Shown piece by piece: positions 36,487-44,233 of a DNA stretch of 64,000 bases. Within the stretch, counting starts at the first letter, position 1, and each line of letters starts with the position of its first letter. The DNA is from Hoskinsella mucinilytica (GTDB lineage Bacteria > Bacillota_I > Bacilli_A > Erysipelotrichales > Erysipelotrichaceae). Below the pieces are notes generated by a model. It was given only the letters and a program-made list of their open reading frames with translations. It was not told the origin of the DNA and made no database searches. Location: contig NZ_JBEQZJ010000018.1 in the NCBI RefSeq assembly GCF_045223415.1, positions 1 to 64,000 on the forward strand, read 5' to 3'. A program made the translations under genes and the position numbers.

Positions 36487-36560
36487 AGAAAACAAATGTT
36501 GATGAAATGGTTTCTTCCTCATTGACTAAGACAATTTGCACAAGCTTAAAAGTAATCTTG
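36485..36560 (-). pseudogene. C-terminal remnant of a DeoR-family regulator gene
   Basis: Read on the minus strand this stretch encodes FKLVQIVLVNEEE near a stop codon, matching the end of the intact DeoR protein at 37877-38641 (FKLEHIILVNEEES). At DNA level 36511-36551 aligns without gaps to 37888-37928, with identical 16-base and 11-base blocks at the ends. An in-frame stop precedes it, so it is a dead fragment of a duplicated or related regulator gene. Confidence 0.7.
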
Positions 36561-36612
36561 AAAGGGATATGCTAAAATAATATAATCGAAAGAAAAAAGG
36601 GAGGATGTAGCG

Positions 36613-37077
36613 ATGTATCCGGAAATGAGAAGAAAGAAGCAACAATTATCAGAAGATGCTTGTATAGAAATTTTGAAAAAAGGAAAAACGGGTATTTTAG
36701 GTGTATCAACTGAAAAACATCCATCGTTAACACCATTAAATTTTGTTTACGAGGATCATCATATTTATTTTCATTGTGCAAAGACTGGATTTAAGTTAGA
36801 AGCGATAGAAAAAAATCCTGAAGTTACTTTTTGTGTTATATGCAAGGATGAGGTAAAACCTGAAGAATATTCTACTAGTTATGAAAGTGTAATGGCATAT
36901 GGAAACGCTCATTCTTTGATGAATGAGGATGAAAAAAGAAAAGCTTTAAGAATGTTAATACATAAATATTGTGAAGTAGATGACGAACAAGCAGATTCAG
37001 AGATTGATAAAGAAATATCAGTTACTTGTGTCATCGATATTGCATTAGATCATGTAATCGGGAAGTTTCATTTATAG
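36613..37077 (+). CDS. NimA-like pyridoxamine 5'-phosphate oxidase-family flavoprotein
   Basis: A 154-residue split-barrel flavin-binding protein. The N-terminus YPEMRRKKQQLSEDACIEILKKGKTGILGV and the core PSLTPLNFVYEDHHIYFHCAKTGFKLEAIEKNPEVTFCV are the NimA / 5-nitroimidazole reductase-like pattern. Some members reduce nitroimidazole drugs, but many have other roles, and resistance cannot be inferred here. GGGAGG site eight to nine bases before the ATG. Single gene. Confidence 0.88.
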   Translation: MYPEMRRKKQQLSEDACIEILKKGKTGILGVSTEKHPSLTPLNFVYEDHHIYFHCAKTGFKLEAIEKNPEVTFCVICKDEVKPEEYSTSYESVMAYGNAHSLMNEDEKRKALRMLIHKYCEVDDEQADSEIDKEISVTCVIDIALDHVIGKFHL

Positions 37078-37126
37078 AATTTACTAATATAAAAAGATAT
37101 CTTTGTGATATCTTTTTAGTTGATTC

Positions 37127-37687
37127 TTATAAAAATAAATGTTCGATTAATATCTTAGTTCCGATTCCTATCAATATGATACCACCTAAAAGTCCAGCAT
37201 ATTTTTCCAACATACCACCTAATCGATTACCGGTATAAACGGCGATAAAACTTAAGATGAAGGTTGTTATACCTATGATTGATATTGCCAGTAAGATATT
37301 AACTTGAAGAAATGCAAAACTAATACCGACTGCTAATGCATCAATAGAAGTCGCAATCGCTAAAATCGTAATGGTAGACAAGGTTAAGGAAGCATTATCT
37401 TTTTCCTCATCACCATGCATGGCTTCTCGTATCATATTTAATCCTATGATTCCCAATAAGCCAAAAGCGGTCCAATGATCAACACTGGAAATCAGTTCTT
37501 GAAAATAACTACCGATCCACCATCCTATGACAGGCATCATTGCTTGAAAAAAACCAAAGAATAATGCAAGAACCAGGGCATATTTAAGAACCTCTTGTTT
37601 TTTCATTGTCATTCCTTTGGCGATACTGACTGCGAAAGCATCCATACTAAGACCAACACTAAGCATAAAAATCGAAATAATACTCAT
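37127..37687 (-). CDS. mntP: Manganese efflux pump MntP
   Basis: A 186-residue membrane protein with six helices. The two inverted repeats carry the paired aspartates: VGLSMDAFAVSIAKGM in helix 1 and ATSIDALAVGISFAF in helix 4. GGAGG lies before the ATG at 37687. It exports Mn2+. A manganese-type riboswitch and a terminator hairpin lie in its 5' leader, so it is expected to be switched on by excess manganese. Confidence 0.93.
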   Translation of the reverse strand: MSIISIFMLSVGLSMDAFAVSIAKGMTMKKQEVLKYALVLALFFGFFQAMMPVIGWWIGSYFQELISSVDHWTAFGLLGIIGLNMIREAMHGDEEKDNASLTLSTITILAIATSIDALAVGISFAFLQVNILLAISIIGITTFILSFIAVYTGNRLGGMLEKYAGLLGGIILIGIGTKILIEHLFL

Positions 37688-37708
37688 AATTTTATCCTCC
37701 ATAACAAA

Positions 37709-37752
37709 AGAAAACGAGACATTACGTGAAAAATCCACGCATCAGTCTCGTT
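37709..37752 (-). terminator. Riboswitch expression-platform terminator for mntP
   Basis: On the minus strand AACGAGAC pairs with GTCTCGTT, with an inner GCGTGG/CACGT stem, followed by TTCTTTT. It lies between the aptamer and the mntP start and can act as the regulated terminator. Confidence 0.8.
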
Positions 37753-37836
37753 ATTTACTGTATAAGCCAGATTCGCTATGAATCATTATGTTGACTTATC
37801 AACTCTAGTGAGCTAACTACTCCCTTTTGCCCGTTT
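37745..37836 (-). promoter_or_regulatory. yybP-ykoY-type manganese riboswitch aptamer
   Basis: On the minus strand the leader reads GGGCAAAAGGGAGTAG, close to the conserved yybP-ykoY start (AAAGGGGAGUAG), followed by two internal hairpins, AAGTCAACATAATG and CTGGCTT, and closes at AACGAGAC, like the conserved 3' part. A U-tract terminator comes next and the gene controlled is mntP, the usual partner. The closing stem is imperfect as I read it, so a covariance search would be needed to fix its edges. Confidence 0.75.
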
Positions 37837-37876
37837 ATCATAACAAATAAAAATGAAAATAGCAAGTATTGGCTGA

Positions 37877-38641
37877 TCAATTTTGACTTTCTTCCTCATT
37901 GACAAGGATGATATGTTCAAGCTTAAAATCAGGAGCTACATCTGTAATCAAAATAACATCGTTTTTATTCGCAAAGGTATAAAATTTTTTAATACCGAAT
38001 TTTGAACTATCGGCCACGATAAATGTTTGATCACTTCGATTTATGACAGTTTTTTTTATGTCTGCGTCATATTCATTTCTTGTAGTATAACCGGCTTTAT
38101 CATCAATACCATTGGTACCTAAAAAAGCGATGTCAAAGTTTAATTCATTCAATTTTTCATTTGTATCTCTTTCCATAATTGCGCTTGCGCCAAAATTAAT
38201 AAATCCATGAGGAACATAGGTTCTTATATTTTTTTTCGCAAGTTTAGGGAAATTGTTGATAGAATTTGTAACTATGGTTATATCTTCAGCTTCAATGAAA
38301 TCAATAATAAAAGAAGTTGTAGATCCTGCATCAATGAAAATCGAGTCACCATCTTTAATGAATGATGCTGCTTTTTTTGCGATTTTTTCTTTGATATTAA
38401 GGTTTCTGGAAAATCTTAATATGTATTCATCTTGCATATTGATCGTGTCATTTAGTTCTTGTTTTAATGGAGATGCTCCTCCCCATAATCTTTGAATCAT
38501 GTTATTTTCTTCCATTTTTACTAGGTCTCTTCTAATGGTAGTTTGTGATACATGTAATTCATCAGCTAACTCTTTTATAGATAGAGAACCAGAATTGCTC
38601 AATATTTGTTCAATTTGCTTCCAGCGCTTTTGTACTTTCAT
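37877..38641 (-). CDS. DeoR-family transcriptional regulator
   Basis: A 254-residue regulator. ATG at 38641 is preferred (AAGGGGG upstream); the longer frame adds a non-conserved stretch. The N-terminal HTH is typical (RWKQIEQILSNSGSLSIKELADELHVSQTTIRRDLVKMEENNMIQRLWGG). The sensor domain shows KEKIAKKAASFIKDGDSIFIDAGSTTSFII and DIAFLGTNGID, and VADSSKFG. DeoR sensors bind sugar phosphates. It is divergent from the nine-gene PTS/oxidoreductase operon and is the obvious candidate regulator. Confidence 0.92.
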   Translation of the reverse strand: MKVQKRWKQIEQILSNSGSLSIKELADELHVSQTTIRRDLVKMEENNMIQRLWGGASPLKQELNDTINMQDEYILRFSRNLNIKEKIAKKAASFIKDGDSIFIDAGSTTSFIIDFIEAEDITIVTNSINNFPKLAKKNIRTYVPHGFINFGASAIMERDTNEKLNELNFDIAFLGTNGIDDKAGYTTRNEYDADIKKTVINRSDQTFIVADSSKFGIKKFYTFANKNDVILITDVAPDFKLEHIILVNEEESQN

Positions 38642-38849
38642 AGTAGGTCGCCCCCTTACAGTTTCTATTATAAGCAATAACAAGAAATTAAGCAAGAAAA
38701 ATGAGCAAAAAATGGTTAATTATTCTTATATGATAATTATGTGTAGTAAATAAAAAGAGAACAAACAAATAAATAAGTTAAAAATAGGAAATATTTGTAA
38801 ATAATGCTCAATTATTGGCAAATAAATCAAAATTTAATCACTTTGTACG

Positions 38850-38878
38850 TTGACATGTGGTTGAATTACGGTTATAAT
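38850..38878 (+). promoter_or_regulatory. Consensus sigma-A promoter of the PTS/oxidoreductase operon
   Basis: TTGACA (38850-38855), 17 bases, TATAAT (38873-38878): both boxes are perfect. A promoter this strong is expected to be repressed, and the divergent DeoR gene supplies a repressor. Upstream AT-rich repeats containing TGCTCA / TGAGCA (about 38700 and 38804) may be operators but are not clear. Confidence 0.88.
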
Positions 38879-38907
38879 GTGGCTGTATTCAAAGAAAGGG
38901 TGATAAA

Positions 38908-40080
38908 ATGAGCAATAATTTATCAATTTTCAACTATGCACAGACAAAAGTCTTATTTGGCAGTAAGGCATTAGCATCGCTCCCTAAAGAATTGGAAAGA
39001 CTTCAAATCTCAAAGCTATTTATTGTCACCGATAAAGTTCTACGTGATATTGGCTTATTAGCACCACTTATAGAGATTTTAGAACTGAATTCTGTTTCGT
39101 TTGTGATCTATGATAATGTGTTGCCTGACCCGGCTAGTCATACCGTAGATGAAGCGGTGATTCTTCTCAACAAAGAGAGCTGTAATGGTGTACTAGGTGT
39201 AGGTGGGGGAAGTGTTATGGATTGTGCAAAATGTATTGCGGCAATGTCAACAAATGAAGGAAGGCTTCTAGATTATGATCATGGGAATAAGGATTATAAA
39301 GAGTTTATAAATCAAAGTTTACCATTGATTAGTATTCCAACTACATCAGGAACTGGTTCGGAAGTAAGCCCATATGCAGTTATCACCAATGAGAAAGAGC
39401 ATAGAAAAGCTACCATTGGTTCTTCCTCTTTAATTAGCAGAGTTGCTTTGTTGGATCCATTATTTCTTCAAAAGCTCCCACCTAAAGTAATCGCATCAAC
39501 AGGTATGGATGCATTCACTCATTGTATTGAGGCTTATGCTTCAAAAAGTTCTTCCAATGAACCTAATCCTATCATTGATGCATTGGCGTTGAAGGGAATC
39601 GAAATGATAAGTAGAAGTATTGTGAAGGCTTATGAAACTGGGGATGGAGAAGCAAGGGAGGATTTGATGTGGGGTAGTTTGATCGGAGGTATTGTTCTAC
39701 CATATGGTTCTGGTGCATCGCATGGATTAGGTAATATTCTTGGTGGTGAATTGCATGTACCTCATGGAGTTGCTGTTGGAATGCTATTGCCACATGTAAT
39801 TGAGTTTAATTATGACATTGGAAAAAATCGTTATGATCAAATTGCAAATATGATGTGTCTGAATCAATCAAAAGAAGTTACTATCGTAGATCATATTCAA
39901 GGAATGTTAGAGAAGATGAAGTTTCCAGTATTATCAGATTTTGTAGGGGATGATGAAGAATTACGACGAATTTCAAATTTAGCTGTAAAGGATAAGTGTA
40001 CTAGAATCAATATAAAAAATGTAAGTATTGAAGACGCTTATCAAATTTATAAAAAAGCGATGGAAAGGAAAATGTTATGA
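38908..40080 (+). CDS. Iron-containing alcohol dehydrogenase (first)
   Basis: A 390-residue Fe-ADH. It has the NAD-binding GVGGGSVMDCAKCIA (about 98-112), SIPTTSGTGSEVSPYAVIT, and the iron ligands in GMDAFTHCIEAYAS and HGLGNILGGELHVPHGVAVGMLLP. Members oxidise or reduce short alcohols, aldehydes, polyols or maleylacetate-like compounds. It overlaps the SnoaL-like gene by four bases. It is first in a nine-gene operon and similar to the Fe-ADH at 43043, so the pathway may have two redox steps on related alcohol groups. Confidence 0.93.
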   Translation: MSNNLSIFNYAQTKVLFGSKALASLPKELERLQISKLFIVTDKVLRDIGLLAPLIEILELNSVSFVIYDNVLPDPASHTVDEAVILLNKESCNGVLGVGGGSVMDCAKCIAAMSTNEGRLLDYDHGNKDYKEFINQSLPLISIPTTSGTGSEVSPYAVITNEKEHRKATIGSSSLISRVALLDPLFLQKLPPKVIASTGMDAFTHCIEAYASKSSSNEPNPIIDALALKGIEMISRSIVKAYETGDGEAREDLMWGSLIGGIVLPYGSGASHGLGNILGGELHVPHGVAVGMLLPHVIEFNYDIGKNRYDQIANMMCLNQSKEVTIVDHIQGMLEKMKFPVLSDFVGDDEELRRISNLAVKDKCTRINIKNVSIEDAYQIYKKAMERKML

Positions 40081-41039
40081 GAAAAAGAGATGAAATTAAA
40101 GCAGTATTTGAAGAATTTATTACAGCATTAGAGTTGTATGATCCCAAACGCATCTTATCCTTAGTAACTGATGATGTAACATCAGATTTCTCAACGATTG
40201 GATCGTATCAAAATGCAAAAGATTTGATACAAGCTTTGGCTTGGCAAGGACCTAAGATGAATGTTTCTAGACAGCGAATCATGAATTTCGTATGTCATAC
40301 ACAAGGGGATATTGCTCAACAATCAGCCTATGTGATGGTTTTGACAGGAATCGATGATGGTAATTATTTGTATTCATTTGAGTATGGTGGAAAATATGTT
40401 TTGACCTATCAGAATAGTGAAGATGGATGGAAAATCAGCGCAATAAAGTATGATCTTGATTGGGAAAAAGGTAATACAGCGTTTGCGAAAGGTTGGAAAT
40501 TACTGGATTATAAGCTATATGCTGGACATAGAGCGATGATTTGTAGTGAATTTGATTCACCTTGGGCAGCAATACCAGAAAATGATGAAGAATTAAGCGA
40601 TGAGGAACAAATCATTGAAACGATGTTTCGTTATTCTTTCGGATTAGATAACAATGACTTTCATTTGCATCACTCCTCATATACGGATGATGTAATATTC
40701 TATGCTGGTAAAAATATTATGGAATCTGGTGCAAGAAATTTGATTAATAATTTTAAAAACACTGCACATAAAGAACATGCATTAGAACACGCAATTAAAA
40801 TTGTTGATATTCAGATAAATGGCGATGAAGCGATCTTATATGGATATCGTGTAGAACCGCATCGACTTGGTTCTAAGAATTTGAATCGTGATACTATGCA
40901 TCAAAGTTTCTATAGTGCCAAATACAAAAATTTATTCCGTAAAATTGATGGGAAATGGAAAATGTATGAACTTCATTATCAACCAGGTGTATTCTTTGAA
41001 ATTGATGAAGAGAAGAAGCACTTTGTAGATAACATATAG
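40077..41039 (+). CDS. Double SnoaL/NTF2-like domain protein (first)
   Basis: A 320-residue soluble protein. It contains two SnoaL-like (cone-shaped NTF2 fold) domains, about 1-145 and 175-310; each begins with a helix of the form EIKAVFEEFITALELYD or EQIIETMFRYSFGLDNND and ends in a strand-rich stretch with GWKISAIKYDLDW or GKWKMYELHYQPG. SnoaL-fold proteins include cyclases, isomerases and dehydratases such as BaiE. A joining segment GNTAFAKGWKLLDYKL is also present in the paralogue at 46175. The reaction is unknown, but the operon context suggests dehydration or isomerisation of the PTS-imported compound. Confidence 0.72.
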   Translation: MRKRDEIKAVFEEFITALELYDPKRILSLVTDDVTSDFSTIGSYQNAKDLIQALAWQGPKMNVSRQRIMNFVCHTQGDIAQQSAYVMVLTGIDDGNYLYSFEYGGKYVLTYQNSEDGWKISAIKYDLDWEKGNTAFAKGWKLLDYKLYAGHRAMICSEFDSPWAAIPENDEELSDEEQIIETMFRYSFGLDNNDFHLHHSSYTDDVIFYAGKNIMESGARNLINNFKNTAHKEHALEHAIKIVDIQINGDEAILYGYRVEPHRLGSKNLNRDTMHQSFYSAKYKNLFRKIDGKWKMYELHYQPGVFFEIDEEKKHFVDNI

Positions 41040-41051
41040 AGGAGGTGAACG

Positions 41052-41375
41052 ATGGAAGAATTACAACAAGCAGCATTTGAAATGATTGCAGTGATTGGTC
41101 AAGCGAAAGGTTATTTCTTTCAAGCTGTAGATGCAGCAAGAAAAGGAAAACTTCAAGAAGCAAAGCAGATGATGCAACAGGGGAATCAAATTTTAAATGA
41201 AGCACATAAACATCATTTTTCATTTATTCAACAAGAAGCAAGCGGAATATCTCTTCCATATTCGATATTGTTCATGCATGCTGAGGATCAATTATTGACA
41301 ACCGCAATGATGAAAGAAATGTGTGAACAACTAATGGAAGTTTATTCCGATATCAATGAATTAAAAACAACATAA
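41052..41375 (+). CDS. PTS lactose/cellobiose-family EIIA
   Basis: A 107-residue, all-helical EIIA. The phosphorylated His is in LFMHAEDQLLTTAMMKEM near residue 77 (family motif hxxHAxDxLmt). N-terminal AAFEMIAVIGQAKGYFFQAVDAARKGKLQEA is also typical. Strong AGGAGG site. It completes a full EIIA-EIIC-EIIB set in this operon. Confidence 0.93.
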   Translation: MEELQQAAFEMIAVIGQAKGYFFQAVDAARKGKLQEAKQMMQQGNQILNEAHKHHFSFIQQEASGISLPYSILFMHAEDQLLTTAMMKEMCEQLMEVYSDINELKTT

Positions 41376-41390
41376 AGAAAGGGACATCAT

Positions 41391-42674
41391 ATGAAAGAGA
41401 AAGTATTGAAATTTGCAGAAAAGCTTGGAACAGAAGTACATTTAAAATCCATACGTGATGGGTTTCTAAGTACGATTCCATTCCTCGTATTATCAGGTTT
41501 TATGGTATTCTTCAGTTATGTATTATTTGCAGAAGGGGGAGCATTTGCTTCTGCGCTTCCTGCTAATGTGGTTACAGGAATCACAACAATCTGTAATAAA
41601 ACGATCAATGGAGGACAAAATATCTTGTCTTTGTTGATGGTAATTCTTGTTTCCTATAATCTTGCTCGTTATAAAAACTATCAAAATCCATTGACTCCGG
41701 CTTTGGTGAGTTTAGGTGCCTTGTTTATCCTAATGCCAAGTGAGATTGGTTATGGAACAATGGGTACTTCTGGTATGTTCGTATGTTTGATGACTGCTTT
41801 ATTGGTTACGGAAGGCTTTATGTTTTTGAATAAACAATCATGGTTAAAGCTAAAAATCAATGGGAATGTACCACCGGCAATTATTGAAGCATTCAATTCT
41901 ATGTTTATCATCATAATCATTGAATTGGTCGTATCTATCATTTCCTTTGTTTGTGTATCCTTGAGTGGTCTAGAAGTACATGATTTTATCAATCAAGTGA
42001 TTCAAGCACCTTTGGTTGGTGTCGCTACTAGTTTACCTGCATTTCTACTGTATTTTGGATTTGGTCAATGTCTTCTTTACTTCTTTGGTATTCATCCGGC
42101 AGGGATCATTAATCCAATTTTTGAACCAATGCTTATGGTAGCAATTGAAGAAAATAATGCAGCTTGGATTGCAGGAAAAGAAATTCCTAATATTATTAGT
42201 CTACCATTCCGTGATGTCTATGGTACGTTAGGAGGTATTGCCTGTACGCTTGGATTATTGATTGCGATCTTTATAGCATCTAAACGTAAAGATCTAAAAG
42301 ATATTGCTAAAGTAAGTCTTCCAACAAGTTTATTTAATATTAACGAACCTGTTTTGTTTGGGGTACCGATTGTATTTAATCCTATCCTCTTTATTCCATT
42401 TTGTTTCACTACGACCATTATTTACATAGTTGCCTATGTTGCGACAGCAATGGGTCTAGTATCAAAGCTTGTTGTATTTACTACTTGGTCAACACCGATT
42501 TTTCTATCAGGCTATATGGCCAGTGGAGGAGATTTTAGAAATGTGATCCTTCAGATCGTATGTCTTGGTATTGCGGTATTAACTTATTTACCATTTGTGA
42601 AATTAATGAATAAACAAGATGTTTCTTATCAGGAAGATCTAGATGGGGATGACAGCTTATCCCTAAGCGAATGA
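41391..42674 (+). CDS. PTS lactose/cellobiose-family EIIC permease
   Basis: A 427-residue membrane permease with about ten helices. LGTEVHLKSIRDGFLSTIPFLVLSGFMVF is the standard N-terminus; GIHPAGIINPIFEPM and LPTSLFNINEPVLFGVPIVFNPILFIPF are central EIIC signatures. It would bring in and phosphorylate the pathway substrate, together with the EIIA and EIIB beside it. Specificity cannot be read from the sequence. Confidence 0.94.
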   Translation: MKEKVLKFAEKLGTEVHLKSIRDGFLSTIPFLVLSGFMVFFSYVLFAEGGAFASALPANVVTGITTICNKTINGGQNILSLLMVILVSYNLARYKNYQNPLTPALVSLGALFILMPSEIGYGTMGTSGMFVCLMTALLVTEGFMFLNKQSWLKLKINGNVPPAIIEAFNSMFIIIIIELVVSIISFVCVSLSGLEVHDFINQVIQAPLVGVATSLPAFLLYFGFGQCLLYFFGIHPAGIINPIFEPMLMVAIEENNAAWIAGKEIPNIISLPFRDVYGTLGGIACTLGLLIAIFIASKRKDLKDIAKVSLPTSLFNINEPVLFGVPIVFNPILFIPFCFTTTIIYIVAYVATAMGLVSKLVVFTTWSTPIFLSGYMASGGDFRNVILQIVCLGIAVLTYLPFVKLMNKQDVSYQEDLDGDDSLSLSE

Positions 42675-42684
42675 GGGGATGCGT

Positions 42685-42996
42685 ATGAAACGCATATTAC
42701 TGGTCTGTAGTGAGGGGATGTCTACAAGTTTTATTACAATGAAAATGAATGAGATAGCAAAAGAAAAACAGATAGATGTGTTCGTATATGCAAAATCGGA
42801 ATCCTCTATTGAGGATGAACTGAATCAAGTGGATTGTATCTTACTTGGCCCACAGATATCCTATTTAGAACAAAAAATTAAGGAGAGAGTTAATGGCAAA
42901 GTTCCTGTAGAATCCATCAGTGTATTAGATTTTGGAAGGATGAATGCATTGGCGATCTTAAAACAGGCGATTCGTTTATTAAAGGAAAAATCATAA
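42685..42996 (+). CDS. PTS lactose/cellobiose-family EIIB
   Basis: A 103-residue EIIB with the phosphorylated cysteine in ILLVCSEGMSTSFITMKM (about residue 8), and ILLGPQISYLEQKIKERV further on. ATG at 42685 is chosen because GAGGGG (42673-42678) then has a six-base spacer; an ATG at 42679 touches that site. Begins ten bases after EIIC. Confidence 0.93.
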   Translation: MKRILLVCSEGMSTSFITMKMNEIAKEKQIDVFVYAKSESSIEDELNQVDCILLGPQISYLEQKIKERVNGKVPVESISVLDFGRMNALAILKQAIRLLKEKS

Positions 42997-43023
42997 ACAG
43001 ATGGCTATGTGCCATCTGTTTTC
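42995..43023 (+). terminator. Intra-operon hairpin (terminator or processing site)
   Basis: AAACAGATGGC and GCCATCTGTTT form a perfect 11-base stem with loop TATGT right at the EIIB stop codon. It is followed only by TC, so termination would be partial. It may lower expression of the downstream enzyme genes relative to the PTS genes or protect the upstream mRNA. Confidence 0.65.
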
Positions 43024-43042
43024 ATAGAAAGGAGTTATGTAA

Positions 43043-44221
43043 ATGAGTGTTTTATCTTATCAGCTTGCTGGCATACATCTATTGTTTGGCGATGATGCAA
43101 TGAAAGAGCTAAAACAAGAATTAATAAATTTAAAGGTTACAAGACCTTTATTGGTCACAGATCATGGCGTGATTGACGCAGGTATTTTGAAAATAGTGAA
43201 GGATCAACTTTACTATGACGGTATTCCATATGAAGTTTTTAAAGAGGTCAAATCTGATCCGCTAAATACAATGGTATCTAAAGGGGTCATATTATATAAA
43301 GAAAAACATTGTGATGGAGTCATTGCTATTGGAGGAGGAAGCTCCATGGATACAGCAAAATGTATATCTATTATGTCAAAACATAAAGGAGATATCCTTG
43401 ATTATGCTAGAAGTACAGTAAACCATAAAACGTTTGAAAAAAGAGGTTGTCCGATCATCACAATTCCTACAACAAGTGGTACCGGTAGCGAGGTATCACA
43501 ATATGCGGTTATTACAAATGAAGAAACGCACCGTAAAACAACGATATGTACACCATATATCTTAAGTGATACCGCAATTCTTATTCCTGATTTCGCAAAA
43601 AGAATGCCTCCAGAGGTAACAGCTTACACAGGTATGGATGCTTTGGCACATGCAGTTGATGCTTATACCCATAAAACTGCTATAGAAGAAGATGCAATGA
43701 TATCAGATATCTGTGCAATTAAAGCAATTTCTTTGATTGGTAAACATTTGGTTCAAGCATATCAACATCCAGAAGATTTACATGCTAGAAAACAAATGAT
43801 GTGGGCAAGTCTTTTTGCGGGCATTGCCTTGAATATCGGAGCTGGTGAATCACATGCCATTGGTTCTATGTTAAGTAAATATTATGGAGTTTGTCATGGT
43901 GTTTCTGTAGGTATTCCATTACCTTATTGCATGGAGTATAATGCAAAGACATGTTATGAAAGATTTGCGAATATTGCTGAAGCATTGGGGTGTGATATTG
44001 ATAAAAAAGATCAGATAGCTGCTGCATTCATGGGAGTGAATAAAGTAAAAGATATGATGAAACAAATGAACTTTCCATGTATGAAAGATTATATAAAAAG
44101 TATTTCAGAAGTGGAGTCTTTTGCACAAGAGTGTGCAGATAATAGCTGTTGTACCAGTAATCAGCGAATGAATCATAAAGAAGCAATCATTGAAGTATGT
44201 CGTATGGCTCTTAATGCCTAA
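43043..44221 (+). CDS. Iron-containing alcohol dehydrogenase (second)
   Basis: A 392-residue Fe-ADH with AIGGGSSMDTAKCIS, TIPTTSGTGSEVSQYAVIT, GMDALAHAVDAYTH and HAIGSMLSKYYGVCHGVSVGIPLP (metal-site His residues). It is clearly related to the first Fe-ADH of the operon yet diverged, especially at the C-terminus. AAAGGAG site (43029-43035). It follows the internal hairpin at 42995. Confidence 0.93.
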   Translation: MSVLSYQLAGIHLLFGDDAMKELKQELINLKVTRPLLVTDHGVIDAGILKIVKDQLYYDGIPYEVFKEVKSDPLNTMVSKGVILYKEKHCDGVIAIGGGSSMDTAKCISIMSKHKGDILDYARSTVNHKTFEKRGCPIITIPTTSGTGSEVSQYAVITNEETHRKTTICTPYILSDTAILIPDFAKRMPPEVTAYTGMDALAHAVDAYTHKTAIEEDAMISDICAIKAISLIGKHLVQAYQHPEDLHARKQMMWASLFAGIALNIGAGESHAIGSMLSKYYGVCHGVSVGIPLPYCMEYNAKTCYERFANIAEALGCDIDKKDQIAAAFMGVNKVKDMMKQMNFPCMKDYIKSISEVESFAQECADNSCCTSNQRMNHKEAIIEVCRMALNA

Positions 44222-44233
44222 AAGGAGATGAAT

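Noticed and set aside
36613..37077. Nitroimidazole resistance gene
   Set aside because: NimA-like sequence alone does not show drug reduction. Most such flavoproteins have other or unknown roles.
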